Shown piece after piece: positions 45,259 to 55,827 of a DNA stretch of 64,000 nucleotides (positions are counted from its first letter, which is position 1; each line of letters begins with the position of its first letter). This stretch comes from Podarcis raffonei. Its lineage: Eukaryota; Chordata; Lepidosauria; Squamata; Lacertidae. The stretch spans positions 2,053,501 through 2,117,500 of the forward strand of contig NC_070617.1 in NCBI RefSeq assembly GCF_027172205.1. The letters are read 5' to 3'. Below the pieces are notes generated by a model. It made no database searches. It worked only from the letters and a program-made list of their open reading frames with translations, and was not told the DNA's origin. The position numbers and the translations under genes were made by a program.

Positions 45259-45417
45259 TAGGGCATGAGGAATTCTTGAGGGGGTGTTGCGTTAACTTTT
45301 GAGGTGGCTAAAGTGTCTGTGTAAGTCTCCTTGCTTGCATCTAACAAGTCTCTGTGGTTTGCATTCCACAGTCCATATTCCTAGAGTGCAGAATATCCTG
45401 GAGGCAGTCAGAAGAAC

Positions 45418-45466
45418 TTCTTCTTCTTCTTCTTCTTCTTCTTATTATTATTATTATTATTATTAT
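45418..45466 (+). repeat. Compound (TTC)n(TTA)n microsatellite
   Basis: About nine TTC units pass into TTA units, followed at 45467-45540 by an L2 type A 3' fragment on the minus strand (CCCCACCCATCTGACTGGG). Confidence 0.88.
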
Positions 45467-45717
45467 ACCCCACCCATCTGACTGGGTTGCCCCAGCCAAT
45501 CTGGAAGGCTTCAAGAATATAGAATGGTGTTTTGGTTTCATGACACTTCCGTTAAGGAGTTGGTTGTTGAACAAATATTTGTGTTCCACCCCTCTCGTCT
45601 GTAGATTTTGACATGTCCATACATGAAGCACAACTGAGTGTCTCTCTCTCTCCCCCTTTCTGGTTCATATGTGATTATTTTTCAGGACATTTAGATCTGA
45701 TTATTGTGGGTTTTTAT

Positions 45718-46010
45718 TATGGTGCTGGAGGAGACTCTTGAGAGTCCCATGGACTGCAAGAAGATTAAACCTCTCCATTCTGAAGGAAATCCACCCTGGA
45801 AGGAAAGATCCTGAAGCTGAGGCTCCAAGACTTTAGCCACCTCATGAGTAGAGAAGACTCCCTGGAAAAAACCCTGATGTTGGGAAAGATGGAGGGCACA
45901 AGGAGAAGGGGACGACAGAGGATGAGATGGTTGGATGGTGTTCTCGGGGCTACCAACATGAGTTTGACGAAACTGTGGGAGGCAGTGGAAGACAAGAGTG
46001 CAGGGTAGTC
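45718..46010 (+). mobile_element. BovB (RTE) LINE 3' fragment
   Basis: GGTGCTGGAGGAGACTCTTG then AAACCTCTCCATTCTGAAGG and GGAGGGCACAAGGAGAAGGG match the BovB C-terminal coding region at 8390-8690, with a small internal deletion. Confidence 0.87.
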
Positions 46011-46187
46011 ATCACAACAAATGCTCTTAACTTTTTTCTTTCTTTTTTTAAGTCCTGGAAATTTTGGAGTCATCATGACATCTTATAGCAGAGAACCTCA
46101 TCAATCAATTAAACTGCTACCAGTTCTACCAGAAAGGAGACAAAAATATTAATTTGGAGATCTAGGTTTTGCCACAGAGTATAGCTT

Positions 46188-46197
46188 TTTATTTATT
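46188..46197 (-). promoter_or_regulatory. Poly(A) signal pair of gene 4
   Basis: Two overlapping minus-strand AATAAA hexamers (46197-46192 and 46193-46188) lie about 310 bases downstream of the gene 4 stop codon, giving a 3' UTR of about 330 bases. Confidence 0.6.
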
Positions 46198-46507
46198 GTG
46201 AGGCAATGCTCCAGGTTTTGAAATTCTAGGAAGGGAACATTGTGTATAGTTGCACTGTACATAACCATCCCCCTTGAGTGCATGCAATAGCCCAAGTGGG
46301 AGGAAGAACCGGTGACTTAGACATTCCAAGAAAAAGGTGCAAATATTAAATATGGCAAAGGACCAAGCTTTTGGGTTCCCTCTTCCAAGAGACAAGATAT
46401 GAGGTGCAATTTGAAAGGCCAGGCAGCAAAGCCTGATTGATGGCACACGCAACTCTGGAATTCTGTTCCTGGGTTCTGGACGTCTTCCACTGGCAGCCTC
46501 AGCATCA

Positions 46508-46980
46508 TCAACAAGGGCCTTGCTTAGCGCATGGATCCACCGGGACACACTTTGAAGAGCATGAGCCGACGGCGACTGGGATGCACTGTGGTGGTGCGCA
46601 GACTGATTGACACGGATCGGGGCACTTTGCGGCACAAGGAGCCACCACCTGTGCACACGGTGGGGCACAGACGGAGGGTCCACACGGATCCACACATTTG
46701 GGGGCACATACATCGCCACACTTGGGAGCGCATGGAGGAGCGCAGACGGGAGCACAGGGGTCTCCACCAATCTTAGCGCATGGACCTGAGCATGGTGGCG
46801 AGCAGACGGTCACGGACTGGCCAGGGGATTGCTGGACGATGCTCGGGCCACAGGGTGCTGAACATGGGCAGACGTCTCCACATTTCACAGAGCCCTTCTG
46901 TCCGCAGATTGGGGGCGGGAGGCAGGGCTGCTTGCACTGCTGGAATGGGCAAGCCATCTTTGATGGGTCCTCAGGAAAGT
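46508..46980 (-). CDS. Cysteine-rich EDC protein (gene 4, exon 2)
   Basis: The reading frame is 46957 down to 46508, 149 codons. A longer open frame extends upstream to 47047, but it crosses a good acceptor, TCTCCCCACAG, ending at 46981. I therefore take the start MACPFQQCKQPCLPPP, with a 23-base 5' UTR in exon 2 as in the sister genes. I count 29 cysteines (about 19%), mostly as CAPPC, CAPKC, DPC and CGD motifs spaced 3-4 residues apart, with Pro, Ala, Val and few charged residues. QQCKQP near the N-terminus links it to the other three genes. No signal peptide or membrane span is visible, and the CXXC-like spacing has no regular zinc-finger or metallothionein pattern. The likely role is a disulfide-cross-linked corneous protein of scale or claw epidermis (inference). 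Confidence 0.85.
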
Positions 46981-47305
46981 CTGTGGGGAGAAAAGCAAGA
47001 GAGAACAGATTCATGCTCCAGGCTTCACCTCTCTGCTTTTTGGACACTGGGGGGAACCCTAACCCCCAAATTTTCTGGAGCCCCCAAGGGACTTAGCCCC
47101 CAAGAGCTGGTGCCCCTGGTCTGTTACCTTCAGCTATGACAGAGGACACTCATCAGTGAAGAACTAAGATACATTTCAGGTCCTTTTCTCCTTTGCTTAC
47201 TTCAAAAAAATCTATTTCTATCTTCCAAGGTCCACCAAGATTCAAATATGGACATTTTTAAAGGATCCAAAGCTCCCTTTCTTCCCAGGAGTTTATATAT
47301 CACAT

Positions 47306-47535
47306 TACAGTGGTACCTCAGGTTACATACACTTCAGGTTACAGAGTCCGCTAACCCAGCAATAGTGCTTCAGGTTAAGAACTTTGCTTCAGGATAAGAA
47401 CAGAAATCTTGTTCCGGCAGTGCAGGGGCAGCAGGAGACCCCATTAGCTAAAGTGGTGCTTCAGGTTAAGAACAGTTTCAGGTTAAGAATGGACCTCCGA
47501 AACAAATTAAGTACTTAACCCGAGGTACCACTGTA
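47306..47535. mobile_element. Non-autonomous Tc1/mariner-like element
   Basis: TACAGTGGTACCTCAGG and CCCGAGGTACCACTGTA inverted ends bounded by TA. Lies in the gene 4 intron. Confidence 0.85.
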
Positions 47536-48077
47536 TTTTACTTTAGAAACTTGCATCCCACCTAATTTTTAAGAAAAACACTAATCCAAACCACACCCAT
47601 GATTAGAGGTATATCCCAATCTCCACCCAAAGGGATGATCAATCTATCTGTCTGTCTCTGACTGACTGTCTACCTATCTCATTGCAGACTTAACAGAATT
47701 ACTATTTCCACTGCTTTGAGTTAATAATTCATATGTGTCATGTTGTTATTCATTCTTGTGATAAATGACAAGAAAAAATTAAATGATTAGATAAAGTGAG
47801 CCTTCTAATTGAGCAGTTTTGGAGAAACGTCACTCAGAACCCACCCATAAGAAACTGCTTGCACCAGCCCACCAACACCAGTCTTCCCTTCACTGACTGA
47901 CAGCAGCTTCCTGGGGTTTCAGACAAGGAGTCGTTCACAGCTCTACCTGGAGATGCTTCAGATTGAACGTGGGACCTAAAACCAGTTGCTCTACCCCTAG
48001 AATAAGATCCCAGTCCTCATGGTTCTGAATAAAGGACTGATTTAAATGGGAACATGAAAAGATTCCTTATATACTAA

Positions 48078-48662
48078 GGTTACCAGATTTTTTTCAAAGA
48101 ATCCGGGGACACTTATTTTTTTTAAGGGGGGAGTTATTAAAAATGTTTTTGTTTTTTTAAAAGAAGTAATATCTTCTCTTCTGTGGGCAGTTGGCCAGGT
48201 GGCTGGGCGCTCTTGCTCCCAGCTCAGTTTGGGTTGCTGGGGGGTCAGTGGTTCCCCCAGTTGACATGCCGGGCATCCCCGGTTATCCCTCGGCAGCGGC
48301 AGCCTCATGCCAGCCTCGTAGTGCAGTTGGCTCTGGCTGGCTTCAGGAGCTGCCCGCTGCCGTGGCGCCCGCCATTTTGCCTCGCCGGAAATCCCCATAT
48401 GATGTGTCCTGTGCCGTTGAACCAATCACTCAACATTCATTCCCTACTAATAAATCTACAACACTTAAAATGTAAATCCGAGGACATTAAATGACAGATT
48501 TTGTCCAGGGCATAGCTGTCAACTTTTCCCTTTTCTTGCGAGGAATCCTATTCGGTATAAGGAAATTTCCTTTTTAAAAAAGGGAAACGTTGACAGCTAT
48601 GGTCCAGGGATAGATTTGTAAATCCGGGGACTGTCCCCGGGAAACGGGGACGTCTGGTAACC
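48078..48662. mobile_element. Repeat with inverted ends, GGTTACCAGAT ... GTCTGGTAACC
   Basis: AGGTTACCAGATTTTTTTC at the left and ACGTCTGGTAACC at the right are inverted. The ends also carry AATCCGGGGACA and CCCGGGAAACGGGG segments. A 91-base hAT-like MITE is nested inside at 48511-48601. The class is uncertain. Confidence 0.6.
48511..48601. mobile_element. 91-base hAT-like MITE
   Basis: Perfect 13-base inverted ends CATAGCTGTCAAC and GTTGACAGCTATG, with a perfect 8-base target-site duplication GTCCAGGG at 48503-48510 and 48602-48609. Confidence 0.88.
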
Positions 48663-49294
48663 ATATTATATACCGAGTTTCCCATTGGCCCATCTAGTTC
48701 ACTCTTGTCCATCCTGTTTGGCTCTCCAGAGTTTCAGAGAGGAGCCTGCCTGGAGATGTCAGGGGTTGAACCTAAGAGCAATGCAAAGGATTATGCCCTG
48801 CTATTCAGCTATGTCTCCTCCAAAGGACACAAGAAGATTCCCTGCTGCACCTGACCAAAGAATCATCTAGTCCAGAATCCTGTTCTCCATCCAGCAGCCA
48901 ATCAGATTCCTCCAGGAAAGTCACAGGCAGGACATGAAGGCAAGAGCCCTTCCTCAGTGTACATAAGACCATCAGAAAAGCCCTGATGGATCAGGCTGAA
49001 GGATCTAGCTCAGCCTCCTGTTCTTGCAGCAGCCAAATGCCCCTAAGAACCTAGAAATCTAGGTAGACTGCCTGTGGACCTGGAGATTCCATACAAATAT
49101 CAGACTACTCCTGCCGCTGAATCAGGCCCAAGGATCTAGCCCAGCACCCCGTTCTCACAGCGGTCTGCCTGCAAGCCCACAAGCTAGCGGAACACGAGCA
49201 CAACAGCACAAACACTTCCTCCAAGCCACCTCACGCAGTCCATAAACCATGGGAGCAGGAGATACAAATCAACACCGTGTGCCGAGAGACTCAC

Positions 49295-49366
49295 CTAAAT
49301 GGATCGCCAACCAAAAGCCAAAGAGAGTCAGTTCAGGAGTAACAGCGAGCAAGCTGGTTTTATATG
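49295..49366 (-). promoter_or_regulatory. Core promoter and non-coding exon 1 of EDC gene 4
   Basis: On the minus strand a TATA box, CCATATAAAACC, lies at about 49366-49355. Exon 1 would start near 49335 and end at 49295 with the donor TTTAG|GTGAGT (GT at 49294-49293). The intron 49294-46981 is about 2.3 kb. The donor differs from the TTGG|GTAAGT seen at genes 1-3. Confidence 0.7.
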
Positions 49367-49604
49367 GTTTCGTTCAACTGGGTTCCGGAAATGATGCACC
49401 CCAAGGGGGTGAAGCATGCGTTCCTCCCACACAACTCCAAATTGCTTGTTTGGGTTGCTATTTACTCAGGGAAACCTCCCAATCTTAAGGGCTACCACAT
49501 GATGACAAGCTTCCTTTTTTGTGGGAAGGGGGTGGAATTCCATGGAATGTTATGGGGCAATGGAAATTCAGTCGGGCCGAATTGCTGGAAACATGCTGGG
49601 AGGA

Positions 49605-50100
49605 GGAAGATGATGATGGTCCTGCCTTTTCCCCAAATTGGGACTCAAAATGGCTTACACAAATTGAAACAGCACAGATAAGATAACGAAGACGTACAAA
49701 AGATGATTGAGGAAAAAGTAATTAAACTCTAATAGAACCTTATTTTAAAAACCCACATTCATTAAAACACAGATAACAAAAGCAGCACAGGAATATTAAA
49801 AGCTCTTTTTAAAAAAGAAACTTGTTCCCAAAAGCCTGTTGGAATAAAACAGTCTTCCCCTGCCAGTGGAAGAACAACAAGGAAGGAACCAATCTGGCTT
49901 CTCTAGGGAGAGAGTTACAAATTCGGAGAGCAGCCATTGAGAAGGCCCTCTTCTGCGTCCCCACCAAGTGGGTCTGTGAGCGTGGTGGGACTGAGAGAAG
50001 GGTCTCCCCTGAAGATCTCAAAGCCCAGGAAGGTTTGTATGAGGGGATGTGGTCTATCAAATAGCAAGGACCTAAGTCGTATAAGAAGAATCCAATCTAA
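49605..50100 (-). mobile_element. L2-like LINE 3' region (third subtype)
   Basis: The minus strand encodes LRICNSLPREARLVPSLLFF, the L2 C-terminal pattern with a NSLPREARL core. On the plus strand the start is A-rich with ACAGATAAGATAACG. Confidence 0.65.
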
Positions 50101-50109
50101 AGACAGTCT

Positions 50110-50795
50110 TCAGTCATACCATACATTGAAACCACTAGCGTGGCACTTGAAACAGCCATGGCTTCCCCCCAAAGAATTCTGAGATGCTTGTGAAACATGG
50201 ACCACTTATAAACGCCATCTCCAACTCCTCAAAAGATTCCATCAACGATGTTTCCGAAAAAAATTACACATCACTTGGGAAGACAGGCGAACTAATACCA
50301 GTGTACTGGAAGAATCAAAGATCACCTGTGTTGAAGCAATGATTCTTCAACATCAACTTTGCTGGACTGGTCATGTTGTGCGAATGCCTGATGATTGTCT
50401 TCCAAAGCAACTACTCTATTCTGAACTTCTGGAAAGCGAAATGCCAGTGGTCAACAAAAGCTGTTTAAAGATGCTCTCAAGGCAAATCTTTAAAAATGTA
50501 GTATAAGCACAGACAATTGGGAAACACTGGCCTGCGAGTGCTCCAGTTGGAGAACAGCCTTTACCAAAAGCATCGTGGACGTTGAGGACACTCAAACTCA
50601 GGACAAAGGGGAGAAATGTGCTAAGAGGAAGGCATGCTTGGCAAACCCTCACCATGATCAACTCCCGCCTGGAAATCTATGTCCACACTGTGGAAGGACG
50701 TGTGGATCCAGAATTGGCCTCCACAGTCACCTTTAAAACAGTGTTTATGGAAGACAATCTTACTCGGTTACGAGTGATCACCAAAGAAGATTAGT
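50110..50795 (+). mobile_element. LINE-like ORF C-terminal fragment (RTE-related?)
   Basis: Translation across several frames gives KILHITWEDRRTN, CWTGHVVRMPDDCLPKQLLY and SRLEIYVHTVEGRVDPELA. This resembles the C-terminus of a non-LTR element ORF. A second short piece with the VEGRVDPELAST part lies at 58450-58570. The clade is not certain. Confidence 0.6.
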
Positions 50796-50924
50796 TAAAA
50801 GTGTTGAGAGTTGTTAGGAGACCCTTATTTCCCACAGAAAACTACAATTCCCAGAACTCCCTGTGAAGAGGGATTGGTTGTTTAACCACTCTGGGAATTG
50901 TAGCTTTTTGGAGGGACAGAACAT

Positions 50925-51475
50925 AAGAAGAACTCTGCTGGGTCAGATCTAATCCACCATACTCTTCTGACTATGGACAATCAGATTCTTCAGAAAGCCC
51001 ACAGGCAGGGCACGGAGGCAAGAACCCCTCTCTCCTTGACACCCATATGGACATAAGAAGCTACCTGATGGATCAGACCAAAGGTCCATCAGGTCTAGCA
51101 TCATCTACTCACAGTGGCCAACCAAACTAAGCCCCAATCGGAATCCCAGAAGCAAGACCTGAGCACACCAACTCTCCCCACTTGTGATACCCCATAACTA
51201 GCATTCAAGAGTATCCTGCCTCCATCCGTGGCAGGAGAACATCGGGGTTATCCTCCATGAACTTTGGCAGCCATCACTGCAAGAGCCCACCATCACTGCA
51301 GCTGGGTCTGGCCCAAGAAACATCTAGTCCAGCATCCTCTTCTCCCAGTGGCCAATCGGATGTCCCAATGGGAAGCCCACAAGGAGAGCCTGAGCACAAC
51401 AACAACACTCCCCTACAGAGGTTTTCAGCAGCTGGTATTCAGATGCATGTGGCCTCTGACAGTGGAAGTAGAACC
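50925..51475 (-). mobile_element. CR1-like LINE fragments (family 2), two adjacent pieces
   Basis: Repeated text of the GGTCAGATCTAATCCACC, CACAGTGGCCAACCAAACT and ATCTAGTCCAGCATCC type, in two or three overlapping truncated copies. Confidence 0.45.
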
Positions 51476-51656
51476 TAGCTCTCAGGGCTGGTACATCTAT
51501 CTCAGAGATTATTCCATAAATGGGATGGATTGATGAATGAACACTTGCAAAAGTCTCTAGGGCTGGGGATGAAGTGATTTGTTCCTCCCAGTGCGTGCCC
51601 ACTTCTTTCATTTAAAAAGAAAACACAAGTCACAATGGTCATGTGTATTCAAAAAA

Positions 51657-52433
51657 TGTGGGGGGCAGCATGGAAAGCCATTTCCGAGCTTGGGAGGAGA
51701 GGGGGTTGCGGGCTAACCCCTCCCACACACGCGGGGGCTGGCCTTTCGCCCCCGTGAGATCCAGGGAATCCCCGGCTGTGCCTTCAACCCGGCCCGCCAA
51801 TCAGCGGGCTGGGGAGGCGTGGCCTAACATACTTAAGGCCAGGCACGCCCCGGGTTCGCCCTCTTTCCCCCTTTCCAGCTGAGAGGTTTTCCCATCCCAC
51901 CCACCCTTAGGCTTAACTAGCTATGACCTTGCTATGGACCCCGGGTGGTCGCCGCAAGGGGCCTGGTAGGAATTTTTCCAAGTTGGCGCACTTCCAGCCT
52001 TTTGGTTTTTTCGCCTACCTCGTAGCAAACGTCACAACTTCCGCGGTATTGGCGGTTAGGCATTGGCAGGGGTTAATTGTTATGCAAATGGACGGGGGGG
52101 AGGAAGCGCCATCACCTTCCCCCAATGAAAAGGGTAGTCCGGTAGAGGACTCCGGGGGGCGTTGCCTTGTCCAAAACCTAGGGAGGTAAGGGCCTCCGAC
52201 ACCCCCCCGAGCGGTGACACCCGTGGGATCCTAGTTGGCGTACTTTAACAGGACTCCCATGGCTTGTGTATAACCCTTCCCGGTCACCATGCCGGGTAGT
52301 CGATAGGAGCCAATGCCTAAGGCCAATACCTCTCAATTCTGTAATCAATAAAGTTGTGGCCTTTTACGCCCATTAACCTTAAATAACGTGTCCGGTGTCT
52401 TCATTTCACGTGGGGGAGGGGACTTGCCACGCA
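51657..52433 (+). mobile_element. Candidate solo LTR fossil
   Basis: GC-rich segment starting TGTGGGGGG and ending near TTGCCACGCA. It has a CCAATCAGCGGGC box (about 51797), a TACTTAAGGCC TATA-like site, and CAATAAAGTTGTGG near 52345. The promoter, poly(A) signal and size fit an LTR of a Gypsy or ERV-like element. Target-site duplication is not clear, so the edges are tentative. Confidence 0.5.
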
Positions 52434-53526
52434 AAGAGCTACTCCTTTCAAGCTCTCCTTGAAGGCTTCTTGAAGGCACGTCATGGGGCACTTTGGGAAG
52501 AAGAATTCTGGACGGGATGGGCCTTGAGTCTGATCTAGGATGGCCCAGCTAATGTTCTCCTCCATCTCTGCCTACACCTGGTTTTATTTGATTAATTGAT
52601 GGGTGAATGGGTGAATGGATGGGTTGCATTTTTTCCTGACTTTTCTTCCAAGGAGCTCAATGTGGAATACATGCTTCTTCCCCATCTCATTTAATCCCCA
52701 CAGCCAGTGAGCTTCACAACCGTGGGGCTGTAAACTCTGGTCTCCCTGGTACAAGTCCAACACTCTAATAACTACATTCCTACTGCCCATTTTAAAGTAT
52801 AAGTGCTTTTCACTGAAACTCTGAAACACGGAGGAGGAAGAGAAGGATGCTCGCAAAAATTATGATGGTAGTCCTGACTAATGCATGGCCAAAAGCATTC
52901 CAGTTATCACCCCATCACCCTTGTGATGCTGTCACTACAAGCGCAAAACACAATTACCTTCTGAGTTCACCCAGAAAACATCTTGGAAATGCAACATTTT
53001 TGGTGTGCTTCCCAAATTGAGCCAATTATGTGATTTTATCTAATGTGCAGTGATGGGGATTTGGGAGGATACTAAATTCCTCGGTAGTTAGCTGATAATG
53101 GGGTGCACATTCCATCCTCAGTGGTGATAACAAGCGAAAAGCCCTCAAAGAAGATGAGACATTTCAGTCATTCATTAAGAAACTGGAATTTGATGAGCAA
53201 CCTCTGCATCTGAAGACAATGACAGGATACCTCCAGGGCTGAAGCAGCTCCATCTAGCCCAGTATCCTGTTTCCCACAGTGGACAGCCAAAAGCTCACAC
53301 GCATAGGAGAACGAGAAGCTGCTTGATATCAGGTCCACTCCTTTGTCCATCTGGCCCAAAAGTCATTAAGATGCCCTCAGACTCTGCCCACCCAGCACCT
53401 GAGTGGGCCTCCTCCAAGATGCCACTGACAGCATAATGGGATGCAATATCATGGGCTTCCCATTTCTGATTTACACCTCTGGAAGGGCATTTAATATGTG
53501 ATCCCTGATTGGTTGGGACATGTGTC
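52434..53526. other. Stretch without an identified gene
   Basis: 52600-52780 is a family A repeat; a CR1-like family 2 scrap lies near 53240-53370. Nothing else recognised. Confidence 0.4.
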
Positions 53527-53596
53527 CAGGAAGAAGAAGAAGAAGAAGAAGAAGAAGAAGAAGAAGAAGAAGAAGAAGAAGAAGAAGAAGAAGAAG
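53527..53596 (+). repeat. (AAG)n microsatellite
   Basis: About 23 AAG units preceding a CR1 fragment; a short AAG run resumes at 53808-53824. The CR1 therefore seems to have landed inside the array that heads a family A repeat. Confidence 0.9.
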
Positions 53597-53807
53597 GGAA
53601 TCATAGAGTTGGAAGAGACCACAAGGGCCATCGAGTCCAACCCCCTGCCAAGCAGGAAACACCATCAGAGCACTCCTGACATATGGTTGTCAAGCCTCTG
53701 CTTAAAGACCTCCAAAGAAGGAGACTCCACCACACTCCTTGGCAGCAAATTCCACTGTCGAACAGCTCTTACTGTCAGGAAGTTCTTCCTAATGTTTAGG
53801 AACATTA
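53597..53807 (-). mobile_element. CR1 LINE 3' end
   Basis: AATCATAGAGTTGGAAGAGAC start and the complement of NHMSGVL, KQRLD, SVVESPSLEVFK and QWNLLPRS coding text, nearly identical to 29000-29190. Confidence 0.9.
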
Positions 53808-53824
53808 AGAAGAAGAAGAAGAAG

Positions 53825-54045
53825 ATATCATGCTTTATCACTACCCTAATGGGTCTCAAAGCGGCTAACAATCTCCTTTCCCCTCCTCTTCTCCACAATA
53901 AACACTCTGTGAGGTGAGTGAGGCTGAGAGACTTCAGAGAAATGTGACTAGCCCAAGGTCACCCAGCAGCTTCAGGTGGAGGAGCGGGGAAGCGAACCCG
54001 GTTCACCAGATTACGAGTCCACTGCTCTTAACCATTATACCACCA
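53825..54045 (+). mobile_element. Family A interspersed repeat
   Basis: ATATCATGCTTTATCACTACC through CCACTGCTCTTAACCATTAT parallels 230-450. Confidence 0.65.
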
Positions 54046-54296
54046 GGACAGGGATGGGGAACCCAGTGGCTCTGTGGTTGGTGCTAGATTTCAGCTCCCA
54101 TCTCCCTTGCCCATTGCCAATGCCAGGGCTGGTGAGAGTTGAAGTCCAACAACATTTGAAGGGTACCCGGTTCCGCATACAGCAAACATTGCAAGGAAGA
54201 AAGGTGCTTAAAGGTCAGGTGAGCCATATGGATTTATGAATGAACACTTGCAAACGTGACAAGGGCTGGGGATAAACAGATCTGTTCCTCCCAGAA

Positions 54297-54845
54297 CAGA
54301 ATAGTAATAGTAATAGATCATTTGTACCCCACCCATCTGACTGGGTTGCCCCAGCCACTCTGGGTGGCTTCTAACACATATAAAAACATAATAAAACATT
54401 AACCTACCTAACGTACCTACGGGACCACCTCTCCTGGTATGCCCTGCAGAGGACCTTAAGGTCCACAAATGACAACATTTTGGAGGTCCCAAGTCGCAAG
54501 GTGGTTAGATTGGTCTCAACGAGGGCCAGGGCCTTTTCAGCACTGGCCCCGACGTGGTGGAATGCTCTGTCTCAAGAGAGTGTGGCCCTACGGGACTTGA
54601 CATCTTTTCACAGGGCCTGCAAGACAGAGCTGTTCCTCCTGGCCTTTGGTTTGGACTCAGTCTGACCCTTATGTTTCCCTCCCCTTATGGTCTTGATCTT
54701 TGGGCTACTATTAAAACGAGGCTGCATTTTAAATTGCATTTTAACCTGTATTTTAAATTGGTTTTCCCCCTATTATGTTTTTACTGTGATTTTATTGGTG
54801 TTAGCCACCCTGAGCCCGGCTCTGGCCGGGGAGGGTGGGGTATAA

Positions 54846-54892
<47 letters not shown>

Positions 54893-55135
54893 ACCTTAAA
54901 AAGCTTCCCTATACAGGGCTGCCTTCAGATGTTTCCTAAATGTTATATAGTTACTCGTCTCCTTGACATCTTAAGGGAGGGTGTTCCACAGGGCAGGTGC
55001 CACCACCGAGAAGGCCCTCTGCCTGGTTCCCTGCAACATCAGTTCTCACAGTGAGGGAACCACCAGAAGACCCTCGGAGGAGGACCTTAGTGTCCAGGCT
55101 GAACGATGGGGGTGGAGACGCTCCTTCAGGTATAC
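54297..55135 (-). mobile_element. L2-like LINE (type A), split by a type B insertion
   Basis: The left part is 54297-54405 (GTACCCCACCCATCTGACTGG). The right part, 54891-55135, continues with AAAGCTTCCCTATACAGGGC and ends in CTTCAGGTATACAGG. The plus-strand type B copy sits between them. Confidence 0.7.
54406..54890 (+). mobile_element. L2-like LINE 3' region (type B) with (ATT)n tail
   Basis: Encodes RARAFSALAPTWWNALSQES and FHRACKTELFLLAF, ends GAGGGTGGGGTATAAATTA and runs into about 15 ATT units. Inserted in the type A copy in the opposite orientation. Confidence 0.78.
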
Positions 55136-55824
55136 AGGAGATCTTTTGATGAAGGCTGGTATATAACTCGAATAAACAGATCAACAATGTAGCAGTTAGT
55201 GTGTTGGACCAGAGCCTGGGAAGCCAGGGCTCAAAACCCAACCCAGCTATGAATCTCACTGGCATGGCCTTGGCTCAGGCACTGACTCTCAGTCTAATCC
55301 AACTTGCAGGGTTATTGTAAGGATAAAATGGGGATAACCATGTGCACCACTTTGAGTTCCTTGGGAGAAAAGACAAAAGAGAAATGGAAGAACAGCAATA
55401 ACATTATGTATTTCTGGCAAGCTTTTTGTTTTTGAACTTTCACTCAACACTCACCTGTGCCAAATCTACACAGTACAAATTTGCTCAAATCAGATCTATC
55501 CAACTAGGCATTTGAAGTGCTAATTAAAAAGAGTTTCGCAGTTAGTCAGGATATAATTAAGACTCTCTTTTTTAAAATGAAATTTTATAGTGTGTGTGTG
55601 TGTGTTCCATAAACCTAGTTAATTCACTGAGGTTTTAAAGTGCTTGGTTCAGTCATTCTGTATTCACAGCAGAATATAATTCGTATTCATCTTGCCTTAA
55701 TTTGCTTTGCATGACAACTCCTTGGAAAGCCTCATCTGTTCCAATCTGCACTGGAGCTTGCTGATTTATCACTTTATCTTCCCTGTTTAATTTGTGCACT
55801 ATTTTTAGACGGCTACTGTTCTAA
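55136..55824. other. Stretch without an identified gene
   Basis: A (GT)n tract at 55588-55604 is the only clear feature. No coding frame or repeat recognised. Confidence 0.4.
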
Positions 55825-55827
55825 GTG

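Noticed and set aside
46508-47047. Longer 179-codon version of gene 4 starting at 47047
   Set aside because: The extra 30 codons run across a good splice acceptor (ending at 46981) and lack EDC composition. The sister genes all start 21-24 bases after the acceptor.
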